Positions 36,765-46,898 of a stretch of DNA of 64,000 nucleotides are shown piece by piece; positions within the stretch are counted from its first letter, which is position 1, and each line of letters begins with the position of its first letter. The DNA comes from Chitinophagales bacterium. GTDB taxonomy: Bacteria; Bacteroidota; Bacteroidia; Chitinophagales; Saprospiraceae. The stretch is taken from NCBI GenBank assembly GCA_017303475.1, contig JAFLBO010000033.1:1-64000 (forward strand). The letters are read 5' to 3'. The notes below the pieces were generated by a model. The model saw only the letters and a program-made list of their open reading frames with translations. It did no database searches and had not been told where the DNA came from. A program made the position numbers and the translations under genes.

Positions 36765-39755
36765 ATGACAAAAGAAGCCCAAATAGAACAAAATCTGATC
36801 ACCAAGCTCTCCGAGCTGAAATATACCCCTCGCCCCGATATCCGGAGTAAGGGGGCGCTGGAGCAAAATTTCAGGGAGAAATTCCAGGCGCTGAACCGCT
36901 GCCAGCTGTCGGATGCGGAATTTGCCAGGCTAAGGGATGAAATCATCAACGCCGATGTGTTCACCGCATCCAAAATCCTGCGGGAAACCAACACCTTTCA
37001 GCGTGAAGACGGGACCCCGCTGCAATACACGCTAGTGAACATCAAAGAATGGTGCAAAAATGATTTTGAGGTGGTGAACCAGTTGCGCATGAGCACAGAA
37101 GGCAGCCATCACCGTTACGATGTTATCCTGCTGATTAATGGCATCCCGGTGGTGCAAATTGAACTGAAAAGCCTGGAAATAAGCCCGCGCCGGGCCATGC
37201 AGCAGATTGTGGATTACAAAAACGACCCCGGTAATGGCTATACCAACTCCCTGCTTTGCTTCCTGCAGCTGTTTGTGGTGAGCAACCGGACTAATACCTA
37301 CTATTTCGCCAACAACCAAAACCAACATTTCAACTTCAACGCCGACGAGCAGTTCCTGCCTGTTTATCAGTTTGCCGCCGAAGACAACAAAAAAATTACC
37401 TGGCTCGACGATTTTGCCGACAAATTTCTGAGTAAATGCAACCTCGCTCAGATGATTAGTCGCTACATGGTGCTGGTGGCCACAGAACAGAAATTGCTGG
37501 TGATGCGCCCGTATCAGATTTACGCTGTAAAGGCTATTGTGGATTGTATCCACCAAAACCGGGGCAACGGATACATCTGGCATACCACCGGTAGCGGCAA
37601 AACCCTGACCTCGTTTAAAGCCTCTACCCTGCTCAAAGACAATCCCGATATTGAAAAATGCCTTTTCGTAGTAGACCGGAAAGACCTTGATCGCCAAACA
37701 CGGGAGGAATTCAACAAATTCCAGGAAGGATGCGTGGAGGAAAATACCAACACGGAAACCCTGGTGCAACGCCTGCTGTCAGACAGTCTGGCCAATAAGG
37801 TGATTGTAACGACCATCCAAAAACTTGGTTTGGCGCTTGATGAAAACAGCAAGCGCAACCAGCAAAAATCTGAAAGAGGCCGGCCCACCTACAAAGAACG
37901 CCTGGAACCTCTGCGCAACAAACGCGTAGTGCTCATCTTCGATGAGTGTCACCGTTCGCAATTTGGCGAAAACCACAAGGCCATCAAGGAGTTTTTCCCC
38001 AATGCCCAGTTGTTCGGATTCACCGGAACGCCCATTTTTGAAGACAATGCCACCTACAAGCAGGTGGACGGCACGGTGGGCTCTTTTGTGACCACTCAGG
38101 ACATTTTTGAAAAACAGCTGCACGCCTACACCATCACCAATGCCATTGACGACCGGAATGTGCTGCGTTTTCATATCGATTATTTTAAAGGAGAACAAAA
38201 GGCAGACACCGCCAGCCGTCAGCACAAAACAGCCGTGTTGAACGCCATTCTGAATAAGCACGATGCCGCCACGCAGCAACGCCGCTTTAATGCCGTTTTT
38301 GCCACGGCCTCCATCAACGATGCCATTGATTACTACGAACTGTTCCGGGAAACCCAGGCAGAAAGGCTAAAAAAAGACCCGGAATTCCGGCCTTTGAACA
38401 TCGCCTGCGTATTCTCGCCGCCCGCCGAAGGCAACAAGGATGTGCTGCAATTGCAGGAAGATCTGCAACAGGAACGGGAAGACAATAAGGAAGCGCCGGA
38501 AGCCAAGAAAAAGGCACTGAAAACCATCCTGGCAGACTACAACAAACAATACGGTACCAACCACCGGCTCAATGAGTTTGATCTTTACTATCAGGATGTT
38601 CAACAGCGTATCAAGTTTCAGAAGTACTCCAATGCCGATTATCCGCACAAAAACAAGATAGACCTGGTTATTGTGGTGGATATGCTGCTCACGGGTTTTG
38701 ACTCCAAGTACCTGAATACGCTGTACGTAGACAAAAACCTGAAGCATCATGGCCTCATTCAGGCTTTTTCCCGCACCAACCGGGTACTAAACGAAACCAA
38801 ACCATATGGAAATATCCTCGATTTCAGGCAGCAACAAAACGAGGTAGACAAGGCCATTGCGCTGTTTTCAGGAGAAGATACCGCGCAAGCCAAGGAAATC
38901 TGGCTGGTGGAACCGGCACCCAAGGTGATTGAAAGCTTCAAAAAAGCCGTTGCCGCCATGGAGCAATTCATGACGCAAAGCGACCTGATCAACGAGCCTC
39001 ATGAGGTGTTTAATCTGAAGGGCGACGCGGCGCGTATTGAGTTCATCAACCGCTTTAAAGAGGTTCAGCGCCTGAAAACCCAGCTCGATCAATATACCGA
39101 TCTGAGCGAGGAACAAAAGGAACAGCTGGAGGCGGTGATGCCTGAAGACCAGCTGCGTTCTTTCCGGAGTGCTTATCTGGAAACGGCCAAACAACTGAAA
39201 ACACTTCAGCAAAAACAAGGCAGCAACGCCTCTGACGATCTTCAGCAGCTTGATTTTGAACTGGTGCTGTTTGCTTCTGCCCTGGTGGATTACGATTACA
39301 TCATGGCGCTGATAGCCAGATACACCCAAAACAAACCGAGCAAGCAAAAGCTGTCGCGCGGACAACTGATCAGCATGCTCAGCAGCAGCGCCAACCTGAT
39401 GGACGAGCGTGAGGATATGGTGGATTATATCAACAGTCTGGAAGTGGGCAAGCCGCTCAGTGAAAAGGAAATACGGGATGGCTTCCAGGTGTTTAAAAGC
39501 GAGAAAAATGCCAAAACCCTGGCCACCCTGGCCCAAAAGCACGACCTGGATCCGGCAGCCCTGCAAGCCTTTGTAGAAGCAATCATGAGCCGTATGATTT
39601 TTGACGGAGAAAAGCTGAGCGACCTGCTGGCCCCACTCCAACTGGGCTGGAAAGCCCGTACCCTCAAGGAACTGGCCCTGATGAACGACCTGGCCCCTAT
39701 CTTACACAAACTCGCCCAAGGGCGCGAAATCTCTGGATTGTCTGCATATGAGTAA
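36765..39755 (+). CDS. hsdR: Type I restriction endonuclease, motor and nuclease subunit
   Basis: The 996-aa subunit (ATG at 36765; a TTG at 36741 is possible) carries the type I nuclease site YDVILLINGIPVVQIELK with D119, E133 and K135. The translocase follows, with Walker A TTGSGKT (274-280) and the DECH box at 393-396, then a C-terminal helical domain contacting the methylase. In complex with HsdM and HsdS it translocates unmodified DNA and cuts it at a distance. It overlaps hsdS by eight bases, so the genes are co-translated. Confidence 0.93.
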   Translation: MTKEAQIEQNLITKLSELKYTPRPDIRSKGALEQNFREKFQALNRCQLSDAEFARLRDEIINADVFTASKILRETNTFQREDGTPLQYTLVNIKEWCKNDFEVVNQLRMSTEGSHHRYDVILLINGIPVVQIELKSLEISPRRAMQQIVDYKNDPGNGYTNSLLCFLQLFVVSNRTNTYYFANNQNQHFNFNADEQFLPVYQFAAEDNKKITWLDDFADKFLSKCNLAQMISRYMVLVATEQKLLVMRPYQIYAVKAIVDCIHQNRGNGYIWHTTGSGKTLTSFKASTLLKDNPDIEKCLFVVDRKDLDRQTREEFNKFQEGCVEENTNTETLVQRLLSDSLANKVIVTTIQKLGLALDENSKRNQQKSERGRPTYKERLEPLRNKRVVLIFDECHRSQFGENHKAIKEFFPNAQLFGFTGTPIFEDNATYKQVDGTVGSFVTTQDIFEKQLHAYTITNAIDDRNVLRFHIDYFKGEQKADTASRQHKTAVLNAILNKHDAATQQRRFNAVFATASINDAIDYYELFRETQAERLKKDPEFRPLNIACVFSPPAEGNKDVLQLQEDLQQEREDNKEAPEAKKKALKTILADYNKQYGTNHRLNEFDLYYQDVQQRIKFQKYSNADYPHKNKIDLVIVVDMLLTGFDSKYLNTLYVDKNLKHHGLIQAFSRTNRVLNETKPYGNILDFRQQQNEVDKAIALFSGEDTAQAKEIWLVEPAPKVIESFKKAVAAMEQFMTQSDLINEPHEVFNLKGDAARIEFINRFKEVQRLKTQLDQYTDLSEEQKEQLEAVMPEDQLRSFRSAYLETAKQLKTLQQKQGSNASDDLQQLDFELVLFASALVDYDYIMALIARYTQNKPSKQKLSRGQLISMLSSSANLMDEREDMVDYINSLEVGKPLSEKEIRDGFQVFKSEKNAKTLATLAQKHDLDPAALQAFVEAIMSRMIFDGEKLSDLLAPLQLGWKARTLKELALMNDLAPILHKLAQGREISGLSAYE

Positions 39756-41028
39756 AGAAGCTAAACATACGCTGATACCCAAGTTGCGGTTTCCGGAGTT
39801 TCGGGAAGCTGGCCCATGGGAGGAAAAACAACTTGGTAAAGTATCAGAAATTCTTCGTGGTGGATCACCACGGCCTATCGATAATTTCCTTACTAAAAGC
39901 CCAGATGGCTTAAATTGGCTAAAAATTGGCGACGTTGATAAGGAGTCTAAATATGTAGCGCACACTGAAGAAAAGGTCAAAAAATCTGCATTAAGTAAGA
40001 CCAGAGAGGTTTTTCCAGGAGACTTAATTATGTCCAACTCTATGAGTTTTGGCAGACCATATATTTTGAAGATCAAATCATGTATTCATGATGGTTGGAT
40101 AGCAGTTACGAAAATTGCGGCAAACATAGATAGGGATTACTTATATTACATTATTTTAGGAGACAATAGTCAATCATACTTTATTAACTCAGCTGCCGGA
40201 GGGGGTATAAAAAATCTGAATGCAGAAATAATTAAGCTCTTACCGGTTCTATTTCCAAAACCATCCGAACAACAAAAAATCGCCGCCACCCTAACCTCTC
40301 TTGACGAGCTTATCAGCGCCCAGGGAGAAAAGATCAAAGCTTTGCAGGCCCACAAAAAAGGGCTCATGCAGCAGCTTTTTCCGGCGGAAGGAGAAATGAT
40401 GCCGAGGCTGAGGTTTGGGGAGTTTGAGGGAGAGTGGGAATCAGTTGGTTTAGAAAATATCACACATAAAATAATGGTTGGTATAGCAAGCGCCGCCACT
40501 CATGCTTACAGAAAATCAGGAGTAATTCTATTCAGGAATCAAAATATTAAAGAAGGTTTCCTTGATGATAAAGAAATTCTATATATTGATGAGGATTATG
40601 AAAAAGCACATAGAAGCAAACGTTTAAAAGCAGGGGATTTGTTAATTGCAAGAACGGGTTATCCTGGTATTGCTTGTGTTGTACCCAAGAAACATGAAGG
40701 CTCACAAAGTTTTACCACATTAATTGCAAGACCTAACAGTAAAGTCATCGACTCTACATATTTGTGTCTGTACATAAACTCAGAACTGGGTCAAGCCTTT
40801 TTTAACTCAACAAAAATTGGTGGAGGTCAACAAAATGTGAATGCTGGTTCTCTGTCTAAAATGCCGGTACCTTTACCTTCAGATAAGGAACAGCAAAAAA
40901 TCGCCTCTTTTCTCACCTCCCTTGACGACCTCATCTCAGCTCAAAATCAAAAATTAGAGGCCTTGAAAACACTGAAAAAAGGGCTGATGCAGCAATTATT
41001 TCCTAACCCGAAAGAAATGGAAGTATGA
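39748..41028 (+). CDS. hsdS: Type I restriction-modification specificity subunit
   Basis: The 426-aa protein has the usual two-fold layout: a variable target-recognition domain (about 20-175), a helical conserved segment (KIAATLTSLDELISAQ, about 177-192), a second variable domain (about 215-380) and a second conserved segment (KIASFLTSLDDLISAQ, about 384-399). The two variable domains each read half of a bipartite DNA target; the sequence recognised cannot be deduced. Its variable parts are more AT-rich than the rest, as is common for exchanged recognition domains. It overlaps the ATPase gene by four bases. Confidence 0.93.
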   Translation: MSKEAKHTLIPKLRFPEFREAGPWEEKQLGKVSEILRGGSPRPIDNFLTKSPDGLNWLKIGDVDKESKYVAHTEEKVKKSALSKTREVFPGDLIMSNSMSFGRPYILKIKSCIHDGWIAVTKIAANIDRDYLYYIILGDNSQSYFINSAAGGGIKNLNAEIIKLLPVLFPKPSEQQKIAATLTSLDELISAQGEKIKALQAHKKGLMQQLFPAEGEMMPRLRFGEFEGEWESVGLENITHKIMVGIASAATHAYRKSGVILFRNQNIKEGFLDDKEILYIDEDYEKAHRSKRLKAGDLLIARTGYPGIACVVPKKHEGSQSFTTLIARPNSKVIDSTYLCLYINSELGQAFFNSTKIGGGQQNVNAGSLSKMPVPLPSDKEQQKIASFLTSLDDLISAQNQKLEALKTLKKGLMQQLFPNPKEMEV

Positions 41029-42176
41029 GTGGAAAACTAAAAATACAAAACTACCCTTCGCTGTGGAAATTGGCAGTACAGCTACGCGCTGACCTCAAGG
41101 ACTTCGATTTTGTACTGCTTTATGCCTATAACGGTACCGGAAAAACCAGGCTTTCTGTTGAGTTCAAAAACAGAGGAAAACAGGGTGAAAGGCGGGATAC
41201 CCTCTATTTCAATGCCTTCACGGAAGATCTCTTTAGTTGGGATAATGATTTAGAGAACGATACAGAGCGAAAGCTTCGGATAAATGGGAACTCCAAGTTT
41301 TTTGATGGGTTCAAAGAATTGGCGTTGGAAGAGAAGATCTTCGCCTTTATGGAGCGATATGCTGATTTCAATTTTTTTATTGATTACGATCATTGGACGG
41401 TAACCTTTTCAAGGGGAGAGGCAACAAATATCAAGGTGTCAAGAGGTGAGGAAAACATCTTCATCTGGTGTGTCTTTTTAGCCATTTGTGAGATAAGGCT
41501 TGATGATGAAAAGGATGAAGGCACTTACAATTGGGTAAAGTATTTCTACATTGATGACCCCATCTCTTCCCTGGACGACAATAATGCCATTGCCGTAGCC
41601 TGTGATCTTTCTAATCTGCTAAGGCGTGGACAAGGCAGGGTAAAAACGGTTATTTCCTCTCACCACAGTCTGTTTTTCAATGTGATGTTCAATGAATTGA
41701 AGAAATTCAATCCTGTGTGCTATTTCTTGTACAAAGGAGGGGCTGATGGTTATGGTCTACAACGCACAGACGATACGCCATTTTTTCACCACGTTGCTCT
41801 TTTGAGCGAGTTGAAACAGGTATCTGAATCCGGGAAGGTAAATACCTACCATTTCAATATGTTGCGCAGCATATTGGAAAAGACTGCTACGTTTTTTGGT
41901 TACAAGGATTTTTCAGATTGAATACACGGTGTAGAAGATGAAGTGCTCTACTCTCGTGCGCTGAACTTGTTAAGTCACGGCAAGTATTCCGTGTATGAAC
42001 CAGTTGAAATGGGGCCAGACAACAAAGATCTTTTCAACAAGATTTTAAAAGCATTTCTGGACAAATACCAATTTGAATTGCCGGCATTACTTGATGAAAA
42101 ACTGCCTGTAAAACCACCAGGCCGATCTTCCAAGTCTCTGCTTGTACCGCCCTCCATAAGTAAAGCACCGAACTAA
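41025..42176 (+). pseudogene. Restriction-linked AAA ATPase interrupted by an in-frame TGA
   Basis: The frame from 41025 encodes an ATPase-like protein with Walker A YNGTGKT at 35-41, Walker B/signature FYIDDPISSLDD (D177/D178) and a switch-like SSHHS (211-215), as in PrrC/RloC-type and AAA_13 proteins. Codon 299 is TGA (41919-41921). The same frame then continues, well formed, for 84 more codons (IHGVEDEVLYSRALNLLSHG...) to the stop at 42174. The stop most simply represents TGG changed to TGA. PrrC, an anticodon nuclease that guards type I enzymes, is encoded at this position in some loci, but its catalytic triad is not confirmed here. The truncated product would still keep the ATPase core. 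Confidence 0.75.
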
Positions 42177-42227
42177 TCTGCCAACAATTAACCAAGAAGA
42201 AATTGTTATCACAGCCAAAAACACACC

Positions 42228-43853
42228 ATGAGCGAACAGAACCAACAGCAATTAGGAAAAACCCTTTGGGCCATTGCAGACCAACTGCGAGGCGCCATGA
42301 ACGCTGATGATTTTCGGGACTATATGCTCTCATTTCTGTTTCTGCGTTATCTTTCAGACAACTACGAGGCAGCCGCTAAAAAGGAGTTGGGGCCGGAATA
42401 CCCGGAAAAAACAGCAGACGACAGGCGCTCGCCTTTGAGCCTCTGGTATGCCGCCAACCGGGAGGATGTGCCGGAATTTGAGAAACTGATGCGTCGCAAA
42501 GTGCATTACGTTATAGAGCCGGAGCATTTGTGGAGCAGCATTTCAGAGATGGCTCGCTTGCAAAGCAACGACTTGCTCAAAACCCTGGAAGCCGGGTTTA
42601 AGTACATTGAAAACCAGTCGTTTGAAAGCACTTTTCAGGGTTTATTCTCAGAAATAAACCTCAATTCCGACAAGCTGGGTAGAACCTACACAGAGCGCAA
42701 CAGCAAACTCTGCGTAATTATTCAAAAAATTGCAGAGGGCATTGCCGGGTTCTCTACAGACGTAGATGTGCTGGGGGATGCGTATGAGTACCTGATTGGT
42801 CAGTTTGCGGCAGGCTCCGGTAAAAAAGCCGGCGAGTTTTACACCCCGCAACAAGTGTCCACCATCCTCTCAGAGATCGTGGTTTTAGACAGCCAGGAGC
42901 CCAAAACCGGCAAAAAGAAGCGGATAGACAAGGTGTTGGATTTTGCCTGCGGGTCGGGGTCCCTCCTGTTGAATGTCCGCAAGCACATGGGCTCCAACGG
43001 CATCGGCAAAATATACGGTCAGGAAAAAAACATCACCACCTACAACCTGGCCCGCATGAACATGCTCCTGCACGGCGTGAAAGACACTGAATTTGAGATC
43101 CATCACGGCGACACCCTGCTGAATGAATGGGAGGTGCTGAACGAGATGAACCCCGCCAGGAAACTGGAATTTGACGCCATAGTGGCCAATCCGCCCTTCA
43201 GCTTGCGCTGGGAGCCCAAGGAGTCCATGGGTGAAGATTTTCGTTTCAAAAGCTACGGCATAGCTCCCAAGTCGGCGGCAGATTTTGCTTTCCTGCTTCA
43301 TGGTTTGCATTTTCTGTCTAAGGAAGGTACCATGGCCATCATTTTGCCCCACGGCGTTTTGTTTCGGGGAGGAGTAGAGGAGCGTATACGCACCAAGTTG
43401 CTGAAAGACAACCACATAGATACGGTCATTGGGTTACCCGCCAACCTCTTTTTCTCCACCGGCATTCCTGTGTGTATTCTGGTGCTGAAAAAGTGCAAAA
43501 AGTACGATGATGTTTTGTTCATCAACGCCAGTGAGCACTTCGAAAAAGGCAAGCGCCAGAATAACCTCCGGCCCGGGGATATTGCCAAAATTGTGGAAAC
43601 CTACAAAGAGCGCAGCGAGGAAGACCGGTATGCGAAAAGGGTTTCCATGGAGCAGATTGCCGAGAACGGGTACAATTTGAACATTTCGAGGTATGTGAGC
43701 ACCACCCAAACCGAAGAGGAGATTGACCTCCATCAGGTGTTTAAACAACTGGAGGCCCTTGAAAGAAAATCAGGAATTGCTTTAGCTAAGCACAATAAGT
43801 TTTTGAAGGAGCTGGGCTTGCCGGTTATTCCTGGGGTGGAGGTGGAGGAGTAG
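42228..43853 (+). CDS. hsdM: Type I restriction-modification N6-adenine methyltransferase
   Basis: The 541-aa subunit has the helical N-terminal domain of HsdM (residues 1-140, with MNADDFRDYMLSFLFLRYL). The S-adenosylmethionine-binding motif I DFACGSGS is at 238-245 and the catalytic motif IV NPPF at 321-324. With HsdS it methylates the same bipartite sites that HsdR would otherwise attack. It is the last gene of the operon and follows the interrupted ATPase gene by 51 bases. All visible catalytic residues are intact, so modification should work. Confidence 0.95.
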   Translation: MSEQNQQQLGKTLWAIADQLRGAMNADDFRDYMLSFLFLRYLSDNYEAAAKKELGPEYPEKTADDRRSPLSLWYAANREDVPEFEKLMRRKVHYVIEPEHLWSSISEMARLQSNDLLKTLEAGFKYIENQSFESTFQGLFSEINLNSDKLGRTYTERNSKLCVIIQKIAEGIAGFSTDVDVLGDAYEYLIGQFAAGSGKKAGEFYTPQQVSTILSEIVVLDSQEPKTGKKKRIDKVLDFACGSGSLLLNVRKHMGSNGIGKIYGQEKNITTYNLARMNMLLHGVKDTEFEIHHGDTLLNEWEVLNEMNPARKLEFDAIVANPPFSLRWEPKESMGEDFRFKSYGIAPKSAADFAFLLHGLHFLSKEGTMAIILPHGVLFRGGVEERIRTKLLKDNHIDTVIGLPANLFFSTGIPVCILVLKKCKKYDDVLFINASEHFEKGKRQNNLRPGDIAKIVETYKERSEEDRYAKRVSMEQIAENGYNLNISRYVSTTQTEEEIDLHQVFKQLEALERKSGIALAKHNKFLKELGLPVIPGVEVEE

Positions 43854-44097
43854 TTCTTCTGCTGCCCCGGTCGTCCTTTTTCAATGACCTCGAAAGACCT
43901 CCGTAAAATTTCGTTGAATCCTTCTTCCTGGCTTGCAATTTACGTTAGAAGTGCTGTATTTTGTGTAATGCGTAGTTGAATTGGGTCTTCTTTTTTTAGT
44001 AGTGTTTAACGACCACTATGATGGAGACCTTTTTTATTTTAGAGACTCACTTTTTAGGACGCTTATCCCCACGCGTGGCAAAATCAAATACAATACG

Positions 44098-44298
44098 ATG
44101 GAAAATCAACAAAAAAATGGAATCAAAGATGAAATACTGTTGTGTATTTTCCTGGTTTTACTAGGATTAATAGCCTTCGTTTTTATCAAATATATTCTTC
44201 CAATTTTAGCTTCGTTAGTAATGTTAATTTCTACAATTGTTGCGGCATTGTTTTTTATCTATGTTATAATCCGGTCAATTTCTGGTAAGGGGTGGTGA
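44098..44298 (+). CDS. Small two-helix membrane protein
   Basis: The 66-aa product from the ATG at 44098 has a short charged start (MENQQKNGIKDE) and two strongly hydrophobic helices (about 14-30 and 33-58), ending ISGKGW. It is not recognised. The longer frame back to 43981 adds residues of lower quality. It precedes a cluster of C-rich tandem repeats. Confidence 0.5.
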   Translation: MENQQKNGIKDEILLCIFLVLLGLIAFVFIKYILPILASLVMLISTIVAALFFIYVIIRSISGKGW

Positions 44299-44311
44299 AT
44301 CAGAGCGTAGA

Positions 44312-44560
44312 TTCCGCCCACAATCCCCCCCCCCGGCATCCCTCCGCCGTCGGATATGTTGGACCTCTTGCGAGGACCTGTGCGTTTTTCTGCCCCGCCC
44401 GGTCTTCCGCCCACAATCCCCCCCCCTAGCATCCCACCGCCGTCGGACATGTTGGACCTCTTGCGAGGTCCCGTGCGTTTTTTGGTCATTCCTACAAAGG
44501 TTGGACCTCTTGCGAGGTCTGCACGCCTGCCTGGCACTGGTGAATGTGTTTCCGCCCCGC
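44312..44560. repeat. C-rich tandem repeat, ~93-bp unit
   Basis: Two near-identical units start at 44312 and 44405 (TTCCGCCCACAATCCCCCCC...), and a shorter third unit follows. Each carries CCGCCGTCGGA, then TTGGACCTCTTGCGAGG and then GTGCGTTTTT. Related pieces occur at 48990-49080 and 54297-54330. Homopolymeric C runs of 7-10 bases make the region prone to slippage. Confidence 0.75.
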
Positions 44561-44655
44561 CCGTTCTTCCTTCCTAAACAGTAAAAACCACTCCATGCCC
44601 AAAAACCGAGCTATTCCCCCCATCTTTACCCCACAAACATCCTCCACCCCCCACC

Positions 44656-46635
44656 ATGACCCTCCGCACCCTCCTCCTCCTGCTCCTCTCTATCCCCGCC
44701 ACGGCCCAATCCCGTTTCCAGGATCCGCAAACCCAAAAATGGGGCTACCAGGATGCTGATTGGAACATCATTGTGCCGGCTGTTTACGATGAGGTGCAGC
44801 CTAATATGGATACCATCATGGCTGTGAAAAAAGACGGCAAAATGGGGGCTGTAGACCAGTATGGCAACTTCCGGATTCCGCTGGTGTACGAATATATTAT
44901 GCCCAACCTGAACCCTTTTCGCACGCAGTTTGGCTATGCTGCCGTGACGAAAAACAGCAAAGTCAGCAACTCCTGGGGCATGGTAGACGCGCGCGGAAAG
45001 GTCATTTTGCCTGAAAAGTTCCAGTACGTGCGCGCCATCACGCCCAATCTGCTGGTGGGCCGGGTAGATGGCGATTCCATGCTGCAATTTTTCAATTTGC
45101 GCGGTGAACCGCAATTCCAGATCAAAGGCGGGAGCGTTGAGCCGGGCCGGGTAGACAACTCTTTCTTTGAGGTGAACCCAATACACGGCGGCGGTTCCTG
45201 CCATGCCAAACTGGATGGCTCGTGGGTGCATCCGGCAGACCCTCGCGCAGGTATCTGGACAGACGGGAGCCGCACCATTCTCTGGCGCGAAAACAAGATG
45301 GGCATGATAGATGATCGCGGAAAGATCATCATACCCTTTGCTTTTAACGAGATTACGCCCGGACTTTCCGGCCAGTTTGTGGCCCTGAACCGGGCTGGAT
45401 CAAACCTTGACAACCAATCGGGTGTGTTTGACAAAACCGGGAAGGTGGTGATTCCGGTGGCCAATCAGGAAATCTATGCCCTGGAAGGCGTTTACCGTTT
45501 CACCGACATCGCCGCAGATAAAAACGGCATTTATGGCGCCGACGGCCGCGTGATTTTGCCCGCGAAATACCATTTTTCGGGCATTTTCATCTCTGATGAT
45601 TACCAAAGAATACCGGAGATGCACCCCGAGTGGTATGTCTATGTTCAGGATCCAGCGGAGCCTAATTCCAGTTTTTTGGTGCGCAAGGATGGCACCATCA
45701 TTCGCCCGGAAGGCTCTTTTTCGGTGCGGTACTACTCTGAATTGCACCCACTGATTCTTCAGATGCGCACGGATTCGGTTGGTCAATTGCCCCGCTATAA
45801 AGCCGTTGATTTTTCCGGAAAAGAGCTTCTGCCGGCAGAATATTACAGTCTGGATTTTACCTCAAACCCTAACCTGTTGACTGGCCGGAAAGCGCTCAAG
45901 GGTGCTATTGGGTTCATTCCTTTGGATGCGCCGCATACCGCTGAATTCACGTTTGAGTACCTGCAAAAAATGCAGAATCATTACCTGGTGGGAAGGAAGC
46001 AACAGGATTTTGCCCTGTTTTCGCCCGCCGGAAAACGGATACATGAGGGCGCATACAGCTCGTTTTCTGAACCCAACAAAGCGCATTTTGAGCAATTCCG
46101 GAGCAGGAAGGGGACCTCTGGTCGGCTGGTGGCGGTTGGGTTTCGGGCAGGCATGGCCTATGGAGATTGGGTGGGTATCAACGACAGCGGCCTGGAGTTT
46201 TTGTTCAAAAAACCTGAACTCGTAGCGGTTAAACCAACCAAGCCCGCGCCGGTAGCCAAGGAGGCGGTTGAGGAATTGGTTTTGGAAGCTCCGGTGGCGG
46301 CATCACAGCCCTCCGGCGATGATTATTTTACATATGTGGAAGAAATGCCACAATACCCCGGCGGCGAGGCCGAACTGCTCAAATTCCTGAAAGACAAACA
46401 AATATACCCGCAATTGGCCAAGGAAAATGGCATCCAGGGCATGGTTGTGCTGAGTTTTATTGTGGAAAAAGACGGCTCCTTATCCAATTTTCAAGTGCTC
46501 CGCGATATTGGCGGCGGTTGCGGGCAGGAAGCTCTTCGGATGGTGCGGGCTATGCCCAAATGGATTCCGGGAAAACAAAAAGGGCAGGTGATTCGGGTGA
46601 AATACACGCTTAGGGTGTCGTTTCGGTTGGAATGA
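44656..46635 (+). CDS. WG-repeat protein fused to a TonB C-terminal domain
   Basis: The 659-aa protein has a short signal peptide (MTLRTLLLLLLSIPATAQ) and then WG-type repeats over about 20-520 (KWGYQDADWNIIVPAVYDE, KMGAVDQYGNFRIPLVYE, KMGMIDDRGKIIIPFAF). A linker follows, with a TonB C-terminal domain at about 556-659 (MPQYPGGEAELLKFL, IQGMVVLSFIVEKDGS, IPGKQKGQVIRVKYTL). TonB C-terminal domains contact outer-membrane receptors. The lack of an N-terminal membrane anchor linked to ExbB/ExbD, apart from the signal peptide, means energy transduction is uncertain. It may instead act as a periplasmic adaptor. It resembles the 968-aa WG protein at 19100. Confidence 0.85.
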   Translation: MTLRTLLLLLLSIPATAQSRFQDPQTQKWGYQDADWNIIVPAVYDEVQPNMDTIMAVKKDGKMGAVDQYGNFRIPLVYEYIMPNLNPFRTQFGYAAVTKNSKVSNSWGMVDARGKVILPEKFQYVRAITPNLLVGRVDGDSMLQFFNLRGEPQFQIKGGSVEPGRVDNSFFEVNPIHGGGSCHAKLDGSWVHPADPRAGIWTDGSRTILWRENKMGMIDDRGKIIIPFAFNEITPGLSGQFVALNRAGSNLDNQSGVFDKTGKVVIPVANQEIYALEGVYRFTDIAADKNGIYGADGRVILPAKYHFSGIFISDDYQRIPEMHPEWYVYVQDPAEPNSSFLVRKDGTIIRPEGSFSVRYYSELHPLILQMRTDSVGQLPRYKAVDFSGKELLPAEYYSLDFTSNPNLLTGRKALKGAIGFIPLDAPHTAEFTFEYLQKMQNHYLVGRKQQDFALFSPAGKRIHEGAYSSFSEPNKAHFEQFRSRKGTSGRLVAVGFRAGMAYGDWVGINDSGLEFLFKKPELVAVKPTKPAPVAKEAVEELVLEAPVAASQPSGDDYFTYVEEMPQYPGGEAELLKFLKDKQIYPQLAKENGIQGMVVLSFIVEKDGSLSNFQVLRDIGGGCGQEALRMVRAMPKWIPGKQKGQVIRVKYTLRVSFRLE

Positions 46636-46643
46636 GGCGCGGA

Positions 46644-46895
46644 TTTTTTTACCGCAGAGGCGGAGAGGCGCGGAGGAGGGGGGGCAGGTATTTCGCTGCG
46701 CTCAAAGGCACAACCCGCGTGGTTCTAAGCATTTTCACTTTTGCCGATGCAATGCTGATGTTCTTAAACCTAACGTGAGTTGTCACCCCGAGTTCTCGGG
46801 ATGACGACTCACGTTGACTAATCCTTTATGAGGATGCTGATGTTCTGTAAAGATAGCGGATATGAATTGTGTAGTGTATTTCCGGCCACTACTCC
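46644..46895. repeat. Composite of three dispersed repeats
   Basis: No gene is visible. Positions 46649-46675 match the GCAGAGGCGGAGAGGCGC arm at 361-432. Positions 46772-46815 form a hairpin, AACGTGAGTTGTCACCCCGAG against CTCGGGATGACGACTCACGTT. Positions 46830-46895 resemble the interior of the MITE-like element (GATGCTGATGTTCTGTAAAG, TTCCGGCCACTAC). Confidence 0.7.
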
Positions 46896-46898
46896 CCT

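Noticed and set aside
41919..41921. Selenocysteine at the TGA
   Set aside because: No selenocysteine insertion-like hairpin is evident and the neighbouring residues fit tryptophan better; a nonsense change is simpler.
44312..44560. Tandem units considered as a CRISPR array
   Set aside because: Units are ~93 bases with conserved sequence throughout; there are no short repeats separated by unique spacers and no cas gene nearby.
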